Shown piece by piece: positions 16,444 through 25,466 of a stretch of 64,000 nt of DNA. The stretch spans positions 496,001 through 560,000 of the forward strand of contig CAWVDN010000001.1 in assembly GCA_963928055.1 (NCBI GenBank). The letters run 5' to 3'. This DNA is from Scatomonas sp963928055 (GTDB lineage Bacteria > Bacillota > Clostridia > Lachnospirales > Lachnospiraceae). A program made the translations under genes and the position numbers. The notes under the pieces were generated by a model. That model made no database searches. It saw nothing but the letters and a program-made list of their open reading frames with translations, and was not told the DNA's origin. The stretch's first letter is position 1. Each line of letters starts with the position of its first letter.

Positions 16444-18345
16444 CTACTCCTGCTTTCCTGTAAGGATCATCACGGTCCTGGCAGGTACCAGGATTTTCTT
16501 TTCCTTTCCGCATTCCACGGGCTTTTCCTCCCCGGCGGCGTAAAAGCCTTCCTCGATCCCCGAATCTGCCCGGACCGTCCACTTCATGCCTTCCGGCAGA
16601 TCCGGCAGAGCAAATTTCCGGTCCTGCCAGTACATATTATAGAGGATATACACAGCGTCGTCGGGAGAACCGTCCTTCCGGTCCGCGTACGCTCCCCAGA
16701 GCAGTACACCTATGCTGGGGATCCCCTCTTCCATGGGCAGATACCAGGCCCGTTCTCCGTGATAGGAAAGATCCGGAAATCCGCAGGCCCGATAATCCAT
16801 GAGCCGCAGAGGCAGTTTCTGCCGCAAAACCGGATGCTCCCGGCGGAAATCCACCGCCCGGATCACGAATTCTCTCAGATTCTCCGCCGCCTTTGTCTTG
16901 TTCCAGTTCAGCCAGCCGGTCTCGTTGTCCTGGCACCAGGCGTTATTGTTTCCGCTCTGGCTGTTGAGGAATTCGTCTCCTCCATAGATCAGAGGACTGC
17001 TCTGACCGGTCAGAAGGATCAGAAACGCGTTCCGCAGCTGCTGCATCCGCAGCTGCCGGATGCTCTGGCGGCGGGTCGGGCCCTCCGCTCCGCAGTTCCA
17101 GGTGTGATTGTTGTTATTTCCATCCCGGCCGCCCTCGCCGTTTTCCTCGTTGTGCTTCTGCTCATAGGCAACCATGTCCGCCATGGTAAACCCGTCCTGA
17201 TCCGCGAAAAAATGAATGTATCCGCAGTCCGCGCTGTTTCTCCGCAGATACCAGGCGGCTCCCTCCGCGCAGCCGCCGTCCCCCTTCAGGAAGCGGCGCA
17301 TGTGTTCCTCGTAGCCCGTGTTCAGCTCCGCCAGGTTCCGGCGGATCCTCTGTCTGCTGTTCCGTCCCAGGCGTTCCTCGCCATATCCCAGATAGAGCAG
17401 CTTGGTCTTCTTCAGGAGGGGATCCTCGATGACCGCGTCGATCCAGCTGCCCTCTCCCAGAAGATGGAATCCGTCCGCCTGAAAATTCAGCCTCCAGAAG
17501 TGCAGGATGTCCAACACCGTCCGGGAAGGCATATCCGGCTGGAAATAAAACTCCAGCACGCACTCCAGCCCTGCCCGGTGCAGGGCGTCCATCATCTCCG
17601 CGAACTCCGCGGAGGGATCCTCCGAAGCGCTGTAGGAGGCTTTTGGCGCGAAGTATAATCCTCCTGTATAACCCCAGTAGTTTTTCCGGGGTTTTTCCGG
17701 TTTCTTCTCCTCCGGAAGTTCGTAAGGATTCTCCACCTGTTCCCGGATCTGCTGATCCGGGGTCTTCTCCAGGCTTTCCGCCGCCGGCGGAAATTCCTCG
17801 AATTCATACACCGGCATCAGCATCAGGGATGTGACCCCCATCTTTTTTAAATAGGGGATCATTTCCTGAATCCCCCGGAACGTTCCCCGGTACCCGGCAG
17901 CTATACCCGCCTTCATGGTGAACCCTCTCACATGGACTTTATAAAAGATACAGTCCTCATAGGGAATCTCCAAAGCCGGCTCCGCCGCGGCCGCGGGAGA
18001 ACTCAGCACTCCACGGTACACTCCTGCCCCGGCCTTCTTTCCGGAAATTTTTCTGACGACTCTGGCATAGGGATCTGCCGTGATCCTGCCGCCGATACGG
18101 TAGCTGTACTCCCAGCTTCCGGCTTCCAGTCCTTTGACGCGGACCGCGCTGATCTGCCCGGCCCTCTCCTCCTCCGGGAGGGGGATGACCTTTTCCGGCT
18201 TCTGTCCGCGGCCCCTGTACAGCAGCAGCTCCGCCGGAACGCCTCCCGGCACGGAAACCGCGAAATTATATCCTCCATGGGTTCTGAACACGCCCAGTCT
18301 CTCCGGATCGCCTGCCGTAACTTCTATCTTCCCTGATTCCTGCAT
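16444..18345 (-). CDS. GlgX-like GH13 protein lacking the catalytic residues
   Basis: 633 residues. The overall fold is glycogen-debranching GlgX/pullulanase: N-terminal CBM48-like domain (about 1-120), barrel (about 135-540) and a C-terminal beta domain. The GlgX landmark 'ENGEGGRDGNNNNHTWNCG' is well kept. The GH13 catalytic sites are not: the nucleophile motif normally DGFRFD reads DGFHLL (D291 onward, Leu at 296), the acid/base motif normally AEPWD reads YLGYG, region I NH reads QP, and the region IV His is Gln (ADQDG), with only the Asp kept. It probably binds alpha-glucan without cutting it. The reading frame is intact, so it is unlikely to be a decaying pseudogene. Confidence 0.85.
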   Translation of the reverse strand: MQESGKIEVTAGDPERLGVFRTHGGYNFAVSVPGGVPAELLLYRGRGQKPEKVIPLPEEERAGQISAVRVKGLEAGSWEYSYRIGGRITADPYARVVRKISGKKAGAGVYRGVLSSPAAAAEPALEIPYEDCIFYKVHVRGFTMKAGIAAGYRGTFRGIQEMIPYLKKMGVTSLMLMPVYEFEEFPPAAESLEKTPDQQIREQVENPYELPEEKKPEKPRKNYWGYTGGLYFAPKASYSASEDPSAEFAEMMDALHRAGLECVLEFYFQPDMPSRTVLDILHFWRLNFQADGFHLLGEGSWIDAVIEDPLLKKTKLLYLGYGEERLGRNSRQRIRRNLAELNTGYEEHMRRFLKGDGGCAEGAAWYLRRNSADCGYIHFFADQDGFTMADMVAYEQKHNEENGEGGRDGNNNNHTWNCGAEGPTRRQSIRQLRMQQLRNAFLILLTGQSSPLIYGGDEFLNSQSGNNNAWCQDNETGWLNWNKTKAAENLREFVIRAVDFRREHPVLRQKLPLRLMDYRACGFPDLSYHGERAWYLPMEEGIPSIGVLLWGAYADRKDGSPDDAVYILYNMYWQDRKFALPDLPEGMKWTVRADSGIEEGFYAAGEEKPVECGKEKKILVPARTVMILTGKQE

Positions 18346-18438
18346 TTGCTGCCTCCTCCTTCAGTATGACGACTTTTTCTTTTTTCTTTCCTGTCTATCA
18401 TATCATATTTTTGTGCGGATGCACAGGGGAAACACGCT

Positions 18439-19191
18439 TTATTCCGCCAGATCCAGTTCCACGGGACAGTGATCGGATCCCGGGACCTCCGTGTGGATCA
18501 CGGCATCCTCCAGCCGGTCCTTCAGGCCCTCCGAGATCAGAAAATAGTCGATGCGCCATCCGGCGTTCTTTTCTCTGGCCCGGAACCGGTAGGACCACCA
18601 GGAATATTCTACTTTCTCGGGATACAGAAAACGATAGGTATCTATAAAGCCCTTTTCCAGGAGCCGGGAAAATCTTTCTCTCTCCTGATCCGTAAATCCG
18701 GCGTTTTTGCGGTTTGTTTTGGGATTCTTCAGGTCGATCTCCTCATGGGCCACATTGAGATCTCCGCAGACCACCACCGGATGGGTCTTCTCCAGATTTT
18801 TCAGGTAGTCCAGGAAATCCTCCTCCCATCGCATCCGGTAATCCAGCCGTGCCAGACCCTCCTGCGAGTTGGGCGTGTAGACCGTCACCAGATAAAAATC
18901 CGGGTATTCCAGAGTGATGACCCGGCCCTCATGATCGTGTTCCTCTATTCCCAGGCCGTATCGGACCGAAAGGGGCTCTCTTCTGGAAAATACAGCCGTT
19001 CCGGAATACCCTTTCTTCTCCGCGTAATTCCAGTACTGGTAATACCCTTCCGTGGGCAGATCGATCTGCCCCTCCTGGAGTTTCGTCTCCTGAAGGCAGA
19101 ACACATCCGCGTCCGCCTCTTTAAAATAATCCAGAAAGCCTTTGCCCACGCAGGCGCGCAGGCCGTTTACATTCCATGAGATCAGTTTCAT
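18439..19191 (-). CDS. xth: Exodeoxyribonuclease III (AP endonuclease)
   Basis: 250 residues. ExoIII family with all key sites: WNVNGLRA (6-13), QETKL (34-38), 'YTPNSQEGLARLDYRM', GDLNVAHEEIDL, 'WWSYRFRAREKNAGWRIDYF' and GSDHCPV. It cuts 5' of abasic sites and removes 3' blocking groups in base-excision repair. It starts 16 bp after the decarboxylase-family gene and is probably its downstream operon partner. Confidence 0.96.
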   Translation of the reverse strand: MKLISWNVNGLRACVGKGFLDYFKEADADVFCLQETKLQEGQIDLPTEGYYQYWNYAEKKGYSGTAVFSRREPLSVRYGLGIEEHDHEGRVITLEYPDFYLVTVYTPNSQEGLARLDYRMRWEEDFLDYLKNLEKTHPVVVCGDLNVAHEEIDLKNPKTNRKNAGFTDQERERFSRLLEKGFIDTYRFLYPEKVEYSWWSYRFRAREKNAGWRIDYFLISEGLKDRLEDAVIHTEVPGSDHCPVELDLAE

Positions 19192-19207
19192 TCCGCGTTC
19201 CTTTCTT

Positions 19208-20650
19208 TTAAATGACTCTGTAGGCAGTCAGATCCGGGGATGCCGGGCCGTGAAGGCTCAGGCCGTCCCGGCGGCAGCGCTCCAGCAGTTCCCATATCTC
19301 CGGCTCCAGGATCTCTCCCGGATAGATCAGCGGGATCCCCGGAGGATAGGGCGCCGCCATCTCCCCGGCGGTCTGCCCCCTGGCCTCTTCCCAAGGAACC
19401 GTCCTTTTAGGGCGGAAATACGCTTCCCTGGGCGTATACCGCATCTCCGGAAAGCCCGGGAGCCTGAAATTTGTTTTTTCCAGCGGCCGCCTGCCCTCCC
19501 GGACCGCTGCCCCGGAGATCCGGGCGGCCGCTGCGATCAGACGCTCCATATCCTCCCGGGTATTGCCCCAGGTGACCACTGCCGCCACGTTTTCATAATC
19601 CGCCAGTTCCAGACTGATGCCGGATTCCTCGTAAAGCCGCCGCTGCAGCACATACCCTCCGATCCCCAGCTCCCTGGAGGAAAACACCAGCCGCGCGGGA
19701 TCCTTCCGGAAGGGAAGCGCTTCCCGGTCCAGGACCTGAAACCCGGGAATCTCCCGGATCCGCTCCTCCGCCCAGGCTGCCAGAGCAGCGCTTTTCTCCA
19801 TCATTTTCTTCCCCTGAAGGGCCAGCTGGCAGCGGGCGGCATCCAGGGAGGCCATCAGCAGGTAGGAGGGGCTGGTACTCATGACCAGCTTCAGGTTTTC
19901 GTCCACACGGGCCGGATCCGCCAGAGAACCCTGCAGGTGCAGCAGGGAGCTCTGTGTGAAGCTTCCCGCCGTCTTGTGGGTGCTCTGGGCGCAGAGATCC
20001 GCTCCCTGCCTCAGGGCTCCCTCCGGAAAGCGGTCTGAAAAATACAGGTGGGCTCCGTGGGCCTCATCCACCAGCAGCAGCGCCTGATGGCGATGGCAGA
20101 TTTCCGCAATGGCCCGGATATCACTGCAGATCCCGTAATAGGTGGGGCTCACCAGGAATACCGCCCGGCAGTCCGGCTCCCGGCGGAAGCCTTCCTCCAC
20201 CGCCTCCGGAGTCACTCCGCCGAAGATACCCCAGTCCTCCAGGTACTCCGGCTGGATCCACACCGGCCGGGCGCCGCTGAGGATCAGTCCCATAAGCACG
20301 GATTTGTGGGCGTTCCTGGGAACCAGGATCTTGTCTCCCGGGCCCACGGCGGAGAGGATCATGGCCTCGTTGCCGCAGGTGGTGCCGTTGACCAGGAACC
20401 AGCACCGGTCCGAACCGTACAGTTCCGCCGCCAGTCTTTCCGCCTCCAGGATCGGCCCTTCCGGATGGTGAAGATCATCCAGGCCCTCCGCTTCCGTCAG
20501 ATCGTAACGGAAGGCCTTATCTCCCAGAGCCCGGCGGAAGTCCGGATGGATGCCCCGCTCGAACCGGTGCGCCGGGATCCGAAAATAAGCCGGTTCCCCT
20601 GATTGAAAAAATTTCATTGCCTCCAGCAGAGGCATCCTGTCCTGTTCCAT
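19208..20650 (-). CDS. Orn/Lys/Arg decarboxylase family PLP enzyme
   Basis: 480 residues, the short Gram-positive form without the receiver-like wing domain. Cofactor lysine K226 lies in STHKTAGSFTQSS; 'LLVDEAHGAHLYF' holds the PLP-binding Asp, and 'YPPGIPLIYPGE' is the typical C-terminal motif. Such enzymes decarboxylate lysine, arginine or ornithine for polyamine synthesis or acid resistance; the substrate is not clear here. In many Firmicutes the gene sits near tmk/holB, but here it precedes xth. Confidence 0.88.
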   Translation of the reverse strand: MEQDRMPLLEAMKFFQSGEPAYFRIPAHRFERGIHPDFRRALGDKAFRYDLTEAEGLDDLHHPEGPILEAERLAAELYGSDRCWFLVNGTTCGNEAMILSAVGPGDKILVPRNAHKSVLMGLILSGARPVWIQPEYLEDWGIFGGVTPEAVEEGFRREPDCRAVFLVSPTYYGICSDIRAIAEICHRHQALLLVDEAHGAHLYFSDRFPEGALRQGADLCAQSTHKTAGSFTQSSLLHLQGSLADPARVDENLKLVMSTSPSYLLMASLDAARCQLALQGKKMMEKSAALAAWAEERIREIPGFQVLDREALPFRKDPARLVFSSRELGIGGYVLQRRLYEESGISLELADYENVAAVVTWGNTREDMERLIAAAARISGAAVREGRRPLEKTNFRLPGFPEMRYTPREAYFRPKRTVPWEEARGQTAGEMAAPYPPGIPLIYPGEILEPEIWELLERCRRDGLSLHGPASPDLTAYRVI

Positions 20651-20667
20651 AGCTTTTCACCTGCCTG

Positions 20668-20710
20668 AAAAGGCGGCATAATCCTGTTCTGCCGGGACTA
20701 TGCCGCCTTT
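20668..20710. terminator. Intrinsic terminator after ilvE
   Basis: Stem AAAAGGCGGCATA / TATGCCGCCTTT. On the minus strand it ends with TTTT and closes the ilvE transcript before the decarboxylase gene. Confidence 0.8.
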
Positions 20711-20738
20711 ATGATCTGTTCTGTGTTCAATAATTTCT

Positions 20739-21770
20739 TCAGTCCGCTTTGATCTCCCGGATCCATCCTTCCGGCGCTTCTATGCGTCCCATCTGGATGC
20801 CGGTGAGTGTATCGTACAGCTTCCGGATCACAGGGCCCATCTTCTCCATGCCGCTGGGGAAGCAGATTTCTTTGCCGTGATCCACGATCTTCCCTACCGG
20901 GGAGATCACCGCGGCTGTACCGCAGAGGCCGCACTCCGCGAAATCCTTCACCTCGTCCAGGTACACTTCTCTCTCCACCGCTTCCAGGCCCAGGTAGTGT
21001 TCCGCCACATACATCAGGGATCTTCTGGTGATCGAAGGCAGTATACTGCCGGACTTGGGAGTTACCACTTTGTTGTCTTTGGTGACAAAGATAAAGTTGG
21101 CCCCGCCGGTCTCCTCCACCTTGGTGCGGGTGGCGGCATCCAGATACATGTTCTCGTCATACCCCTCTCTGTGGGCCTCCATAATGGCATGCAGGCTCAT
21201 GGCGTAGTTCAGGCCCGCTTTGATATGGCCTGTCCCGTGGGGGGCAGCCCGGTCAAAATCGCTGACCCGGATGGTAATGGGCTTGGCGCCGCCCTTGAAA
21301 TAAGGGCCTACCGGGGTGGCGAACAGCCGGAACTGATACTCGTGGGAGGGCTTCACGCCGATCACCGCGTCGCTTCCGAACATAAAGGGACGGAGATACA
21401 GAGTCGCCCCGGAACCGTAAGGGGGAACGTACGCGGCATTGGCGGCCACCACCTGATCCACCGCTTCCAGAAAACGTTCTTTGGGGAACACCGGCATCTC
21501 CAGCCTTCTGGCGGAATCCTCCATCCGCTCCGCGTTCAGGTCCGGGCGGAAGGTTACGATCCTTCCGTCTTCCGTAGTGTAAGCCTTCAGGCCCTCAAAG
21601 CAGGACTGCGAATACTGCAGCACGCCGGCGCACTCCGTGATCACCACCTGGGCGTCCTCCGTAAGACCTCCCTGGTCCCATGCTCCGTCTTTATAATGAG
21701 CTACATATCTCTTATCCGTCCGGATATACTCAAAACCCAGATTTCCCCAGTCAATCTCCTTTTTTTCCAT
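20739..21770 (-). CDS. ilvE: Branched-chain amino acid aminotransferase
   Basis: 343 residues from the ATG at 21770, chosen for the AGGAG 10 bp upstream and the usual MEKKEIDW start; upstream in-frame codons fall in the promoter. Fold-type IV: cofactor lysine in 'GLNYAMSLHAIMEAHREGYDE' context (about 190-205), 'YLRPFMFG' and 'GTAAVISPVG'. It moves the amino group between glutamate and leucine, isoleucine or valine. Monocistronic, with promoter and terminator both visible. Confidence 0.95.
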   Translation of the reverse strand: MEKKEIDWGNLGFEYIRTDKRYVAHYKDGAWDQGGLTEDAQVVITECAGVLQYSQSCFEGLKAYTTEDGRIVTFRPDLNAERMEDSARRLEMPVFPKERFLEAVDQVVAANAAYVPPYGSGATLYLRPFMFGSDAVIGVKPSHEYQFRLFATPVGPYFKGGAKPITIRVSDFDRAAPHGTGHIKAGLNYAMSLHAIMEAHREGYDENMYLDAATRTKVEETGGANFIFVTKDNKVVTPKSGSILPSITRRSLMYVAEHYLGLEAVEREVYLDEVKDFAECGLCGTAAVISPVGKIVDHGKEICFPSGMEKMGPVIRKLYDTLTGIQMGRIEAPEGWIREIKAD

Positions 21771-21812
21771 AATAACAGCACTCCTTTCCACTGACATCTC
21801 AAAACTTGTATT

Positions 21813-21841
21813 ATTATACACCTTTTTTTATGATTTTCCAA
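21813..21841 (-). promoter_or_regulatory. Promoter for ilvE
   Basis: Minus strand: -35 TTGGAA (21841-21836), 17-bp spacer, -10 TATAAT (21818-21813). I see no T-box or leader peptide in the short leader. Confidence 0.7.
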
Positions 21842-21858
21842 CGCTTTTTGTTTACACA

Positions 21859-21887
21859 TTGCTTTTTTTTCAGGGGTTTGATAGAAT
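21859..21887 (+). promoter_or_regulatory. Probable promoter for the DUF1292 gene
   Basis: -35 TTGCTT (21859-21864), 17-bp spacer, -10 TAGAAT (21882-21887), divergent from the ilvE promoter. Confidence 0.45.
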
Positions 21888-21953
21888 AAACGTGTAAATT
21901 TTCCGGTATGAGACCGAAGGCGCTCCGCCAGCGGGGCGCGGAAAGGATAAGGT

Positions 21954-22316
21954 ATGAGCGAAGAATTTAATGCAAGCGCGAGCTGCAGCGGAGACTGCGG
22001 TTCCTGCGGAAGCGACTGCGGCGGCAACGTGGACTTAAGCCAGCCCACGGTCACTCTGACTCTTGATGATGACACGGATGTCACCTGCGCGGTCATCAAT
22101 ATCTTCCCGGCCGGGGACAAGCAGTATATCGCCTTGCTCCCTCTGGATGAAAACGGCGAGAACCAGAACGGTGAAGTCTATCTGTACCGTTTCTACGAGG
22201 ATGAACACGGAAATCCCAATCTGGACAATATCGAGACCGACGAGGAATATCAGACCGCGGCGGACGCTTTTAACAAGCTGGCGGAAAGCGGCGATCTGGA
22301 CGAAGAAGAAGCATGA
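21954..22316 (+). CDS. DUF1292 family protein with Cys-rich N-terminal extension
   Basis: 120 residues, acidic. Residues about 32-108 match the YrzB/DUF1292 fold found next to ruvX and alaS in Firmicutes ('TLTLDDDTDVTC', 'IALLPLDENGENQNGEVYLYRF'). The N-terminal 25 residues carry five Cys in Gly/Ser-rich spacing (C11, C15, C18, C22 and nearby), a possible metal site not seen in the short B. subtilis form. Function unknown. Monocistronic; SD AAAGGAT is modest. Confidence 0.85.
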   Translation: MSEEFNASASCSGDCGSCGSDCGGNVDLSQPTVTLTLDDDTDVTCAVINIFPAGDKQYIALLPLDENGENQNGEVYLYRFYEDEHGNPNLDNIETDEEYQTAADAFNKLAESGDLDEEEA

Positions 22317-22327
22317 TCATGCCGCTC

Positions 22328-22364
22328 AAAAAGCGCCCCGGAGCCAAACTCCGGAGCGCTTTTT
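22328..22364. terminator. Bidirectional terminator between DUF1292 and dut
   Basis: AAAAAGCGC-C-CCGGAG / CTCCGG-A-GCGCTTTTT with a 5-nt loop and one mismatch. T runs on both sides suit the convergent genes. Confidence 0.85.
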
Positions 22365-22377
22365 GCTGCTTCTGACT

Positions 22378-22809
22378 TTAATTTTTCCCTGTACTTCCAA
22401 AACCGCCCCGGTCTTCTCCGGTAAGTTCTCCTTCCTCAAAACGGATCTCCGGCTGATGGCGCATGAGACGGAACTGGCAGATCCGGTCATTGACATGGAT
22501 CACCGTATCCCGCAGGGCGTACACCGGCATTCTCCACCAGTCATTGGGACCGCAGTAGCTCTCGTCTATGACTCCCATGTGATTGGTCTGGATCACGCCG
22601 AAATTTTTGAAGGTACTGCTTCTCGGCACGATGTGCGCCTCATATCCCTCCGGCAGCTTCATGGCTACTCCCAGGTGGATCATGGCAGACTCTCCCTGTT
22701 TCAGCTCCACTTCCTCCGCCGCCCGCAGATCGATCCAATCAGATTTTCCATCTATATACCGCAGCCGTTCCACTTGATCGTTCAGATACTGAATCCTGAT
22801 CTTTTCCAT
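22378..22809 (-). CDS. dut: dUTP diphosphatase (trimeric dUTPase family)
   Basis: 143 residues. The five dUTPase motifs are in order: SDWIDLRA (I), PRSSTF (II), GVIDESYCGPNDWW (III), DRICQFRL (IV) and RGGFGSTG (V). It turns dUTP into dUMP and pyrophosphate. Motif III has SYCG where DYRG/EYRG is usual, and motif I has W-I before D-L; both fit the divergent Clostridial branch, so a related dNTP hydrolase activity is possible. It lies 78 bp downstream of pnp, behind a hairpin. Confidence 0.88.
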   Translation of the reverse strand: MEKIRIQYLNDQVERLRYIDGKSDWIDLRAAEEVELKQGESAMIHLGVAMKLPEGYEAHIVPRSSTFKNFGVIQTNHMGVIDESYCGPNDWWRMPVYALRDTVIHVNDRICQFRLMRHQPEIRFEEGELTGEDRGGFGSTGKN

Positions 22810-22837
22810 ATGTTTTTATCCTTTCTCCATTCTGAAA

Positions 22838-22868
22838 GGCGGGCAGAAGCCTGTGGCCTCTGCCCGCC
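22838..22868 (-). terminator. Hairpin after pnp
   Basis: Stem GGCGGGCAGA / TCTGCCCGCC, followed on the minus strand by TTTC. The T run is short, so termination before dut may be partial. Confidence 0.6.
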
Positions 22869-22887
22869 CTGTTGATCTTCCTCGTTT

Positions 22888-25023
22888 TTATTTCTGGTCC
22901 GCCGGAACGTCCTTCATGCTGAAGCTGATCCTTCCCAGCTTATCCTTGCCCAGGCAGATCACTTTGACCTTGTCCCCCAGGGTCAGCACGTCCTCCACCC
23001 GGTTGATGCGCTCTTTGGCGATCTTGGAGATGTGGACCAGTCCTTCCTTTCCGGGAGCAAACTCCACGAAGGCTCCGAACTCCTTGATGCTTACCACCTT
23101 GCCGGTGAAGATCTGGCCGGCCTCAAAATCCGTGGTGATGATCCGGATATACTCCATGGCCTTATCCATCATCTTCTGATCTGTGCCGCAGATGGATACG
23201 GAACCGTCGTCCTCGATATCGATCTTCACGCCGGTCTCGTCAATGATGGCGTTGATGGTCTTTCCTCTCTGACCCACCACATCGCCGATCTTCTCCGGAT
23301 CGATATGGATCTGAATGATCTTGGGAGCAAATTCGCTGACCTGCGGTCTGGGTCCGGCAATGGTCTTCTCCATAACTTCCGTCAGGATATATTCTCTGGC
23401 ATCCTTGCAGCGGGCAATGGCCTCCTCCACGATGGGACGGGTCAAGCCGTGGATCTTGATATCCATCTGGATGGCAGTGATGCCGTCATGGGTTCCGGCC
23501 ACTTTGAAATCCATGTCGCCGAAGAAATCCTCCAGTCCCTGAATATCGGTGAGCACCAGATAATCGTCATCGGTATCTCCCGTTACCAGGCCGCAGGAAA
23601 TGCCGGCCACCGGTTTCTTAATGGGCACGCCCGCAGCCATAAGGGCCATGCTGGAAGCGCAGACCGATGCCTGGGAGGTGGATCCGTTGGACTCAAAGGT
23701 CTCGGATACGGCACGGATGGCGTAAGGGAACTCCGCCTCGCTGGGCAGCACCGGGATCAGAGCCCGCTCTGCCAGAGCTCCGTGGCCGATCTCCCGGCGT
23801 CCCGGTCCTCTGGAGGGCTTTGTCTCTCCTACAGAGTAGGAGGGGAAGTTATAGTGATGCATATAGCGCTTGCCGGTTTCATTCTCATCCAGGCCGTCCA
23901 GACGCTGAGACTCGGACAGAGGCGCCAGAGTCACCACATCACAGATCTGGGTCTGGCCTCTGGTAAACATGGCGGAACCGTGCACTCTGGGGATGATATC
24001 CACTTCCGCGGCCAGCGGACGGATCTGACGGATCGCGCGGCCGTCCGGACGTTTGTGATCCTTCAGGATCATCTTGCGGACCGTCTTCTTCTGATACTGG
24101 TAAACTGCTTCTCCCAGCACCGCCAGCCAGTCTTCCTTCTCCGCGAAGGCCTCCTCCAGCTTCTCCGTGATCTGACGGATATTTTCCTCTCTCACCTGCT
24201 TTTCGTCTGTGAAGACAGCCTCCTCCATTTCCGCGGGAGGAACGATCTCACGGATGGCGGCGAACAGTTCCTCGGGAACCGCGCAGCTCTCATAGGAATG
24301 CTTCGGCTTTCCGCACTCCTCCACGATCCGATCGATAAAGCGGATGATCTCTCCGTTGACTTCATGGGCCTTATAGATAGCCTCGATCATCTTCGCCTCC
24401 GGAACCTCATTGGCGCCGGCTTCGATCATGATCACCTTATCTCTGGTAGAAGCCACGGTCAGTTTCAGATCGGAAACCGCGTTCTGTGCCAGGGTGGGAT
24501 TTACGATCAGCTCCCCGTCGATCATGCCGATCTGGGTGGCGGCGCAGGGGCCGTCAAAGGGGATATCGGAAATACAGGTAGCGATGGCGGAACCCAGCAT
24601 GGCTACCACCTCCGGATTGCACTCCGGATCCACGGACATGACCATGTTGTTCAGAGTCACATCGTTCCGGTAATCCTTGGGGAACAGCGGCCGCATGGGG
24701 CGGTCGATGACACGGGAAGTCAGCGTTGCGTGCTCGCTGGCCTTTCCCTCTCTTTTATTAAATCCTCCCGGGATCTTGCCGGCAGCGTACATTTTCTCCT
24801 CGTACTCTACAGACAGGGGGAAGAAATCGATCCCCTCCCTGGGCTTGTCAGAGGCTGTGGCAGTACAGAGCAGCGTTGTGTCGCCGTAATGCATGAACGC
24901 GCAGCCGTTGGCCTGCTTACCCACTCTTCCGATATCCACGGACAGCTTTCTTCCGGCCAGATCCATGGAATAGGTTTTGTACTCATTTACCAACGGTGTG
25001 GAAAATGTCTTATTGTCTTCCAT
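22888..25023 (-). CDS. pnp: Polynucleotide phosphorylase
   Basis: 711 residues, full length. Two RNase PH domains (about 10-215 and 320-545) separated by the helical linker, then KH ('IHIDPEKIGDVVGQRGKTINAI', only the GxxG loop GQRG needs noting) and S1 ('GQIFTGKVVSIKEFGAFVEF') domains. It degrades RNA 3' to 5' with phosphate. It follows rpsO, the order found across bacteria. A perfect hairpin in the rpsO-pnp spacer may serve autoregulation. Confidence 0.98.
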   Translation of the reverse strand: MEDNKTFSTPLVNEYKTYSMDLAGRKLSVDIGRVGKQANGCAFMHYGDTTLLCTATASDKPREGIDFFPLSVEYEEKMYAAGKIPGGFNKREGKASEHATLTSRVIDRPMRPLFPKDYRNDVTLNNMVMSVDPECNPEVVAMLGSAIATCISDIPFDGPCAATQIGMIDGELIVNPTLAQNAVSDLKLTVASTRDKVIMIEAGANEVPEAKMIEAIYKAHEVNGEIIRFIDRIVEECGKPKHSYESCAVPEELFAAIREIVPPAEMEEAVFTDEKQVREENIRQITEKLEEAFAEKEDWLAVLGEAVYQYQKKTVRKMILKDHKRPDGRAIRQIRPLAAEVDIIPRVHGSAMFTRGQTQICDVVTLAPLSESQRLDGLDENETGKRYMHHYNFPSYSVGETKPSRGPGRREIGHGALAERALIPVLPSEAEFPYAIRAVSETFESNGSTSQASVCASSMALMAAGVPIKKPVAGISCGLVTGDTDDDYLVLTDIQGLEDFFGDMDFKVAGTHDGITAIQMDIKIHGLTRPIVEEAIARCKDAREYILTEVMEKTIAGPRPQVSEFAPKIIQIHIDPEKIGDVVGQRGKTINAIIDETGVKIDIEDDGSVSICGTDQKMMDKAMEYIRIITTDFEAGQIFTGKVVSIKEFGAFVEFAPGKEGLVHISKIAKERINRVEDVLTLGDKVKVICLGKDKLGRISFSMKDVPADQK

Positions 25024-25157
25024 TCTTTTTCTCCTTGCTTTTTATTTTCTCCGGCTCCGGCGCCCGAAACAACTGAAAAACACACCTGTTCCGGGATGTA
25101 CTTTTCAGAAGTCCCGGATCCAATCCGGGCCGGCAGAATCGCTTTTCTCATATGGAA

Positions 25158-25183
25158 ACAGGGCGGAACAAAATCCGCCCTGT
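25158..25183. promoter_or_regulatory. Perfect hairpin in the rpsO-pnp spacer
   Basis: 10-bp perfect stem ACAGGGCGGA / TCCGCCCTGT with a 6-nt loop, just after the rpsO stop. It has only TTT after it, so it is a weak terminator. In E. coli a spacer hairpin here is cut by RNase III for pnp autocontrol; a like role is inference. Confidence 0.6.
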
Positions 25184-25199
25184 AAACCATCCCTGATAC

Positions 25200-25466
25200 T
25201 TACTTACGGATGCCCAGTTTCTCGATTAACGCACGGTATCTTTCAATATCCGTCTTCTTCAGATAGTCCAGAAGGCCTCTTCTGCGTCCTACCATCTTCA
25301 GAAGGCCTCTTCTGGAATGATGATCCTTGTGATTGGTCTTCAGATGCTCGGTGAGCTCCTGGATCCTTGCGGTCAGAACTGCTACCTGTACCTCCGGTGA
25401 TCCGGTGTCTCCCTCAGTTCTGGCATACTCTTTCATGATTGCCTGTTTCTTTTCTTTTGCGATCAT
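25200..25466 (-). CDS. rpsO: 30S ribosomal protein S15
   Basis: 88 residues, the standard length. 'EYARTEGDTGSPEVQVAVLT', 'HLKTNHKDHHSRRGLL' and 'RRRGLLDYLKKTD' are the S15 landmarks that bind the 16S rRNA three-way junction. SD AAAGGAGGA lies before the ATG at 25466. It leads the rpsO-pnp unit. Confidence 0.98.
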   Translation of the reverse strand: MIAKEKKQAIMKEYARTEGDTGSPEVQVAVLTARIQELTEHLKTNHKDHHSRRGLLKMVGRRRGLLDYLKKTDIERYRALIEKLGIRK

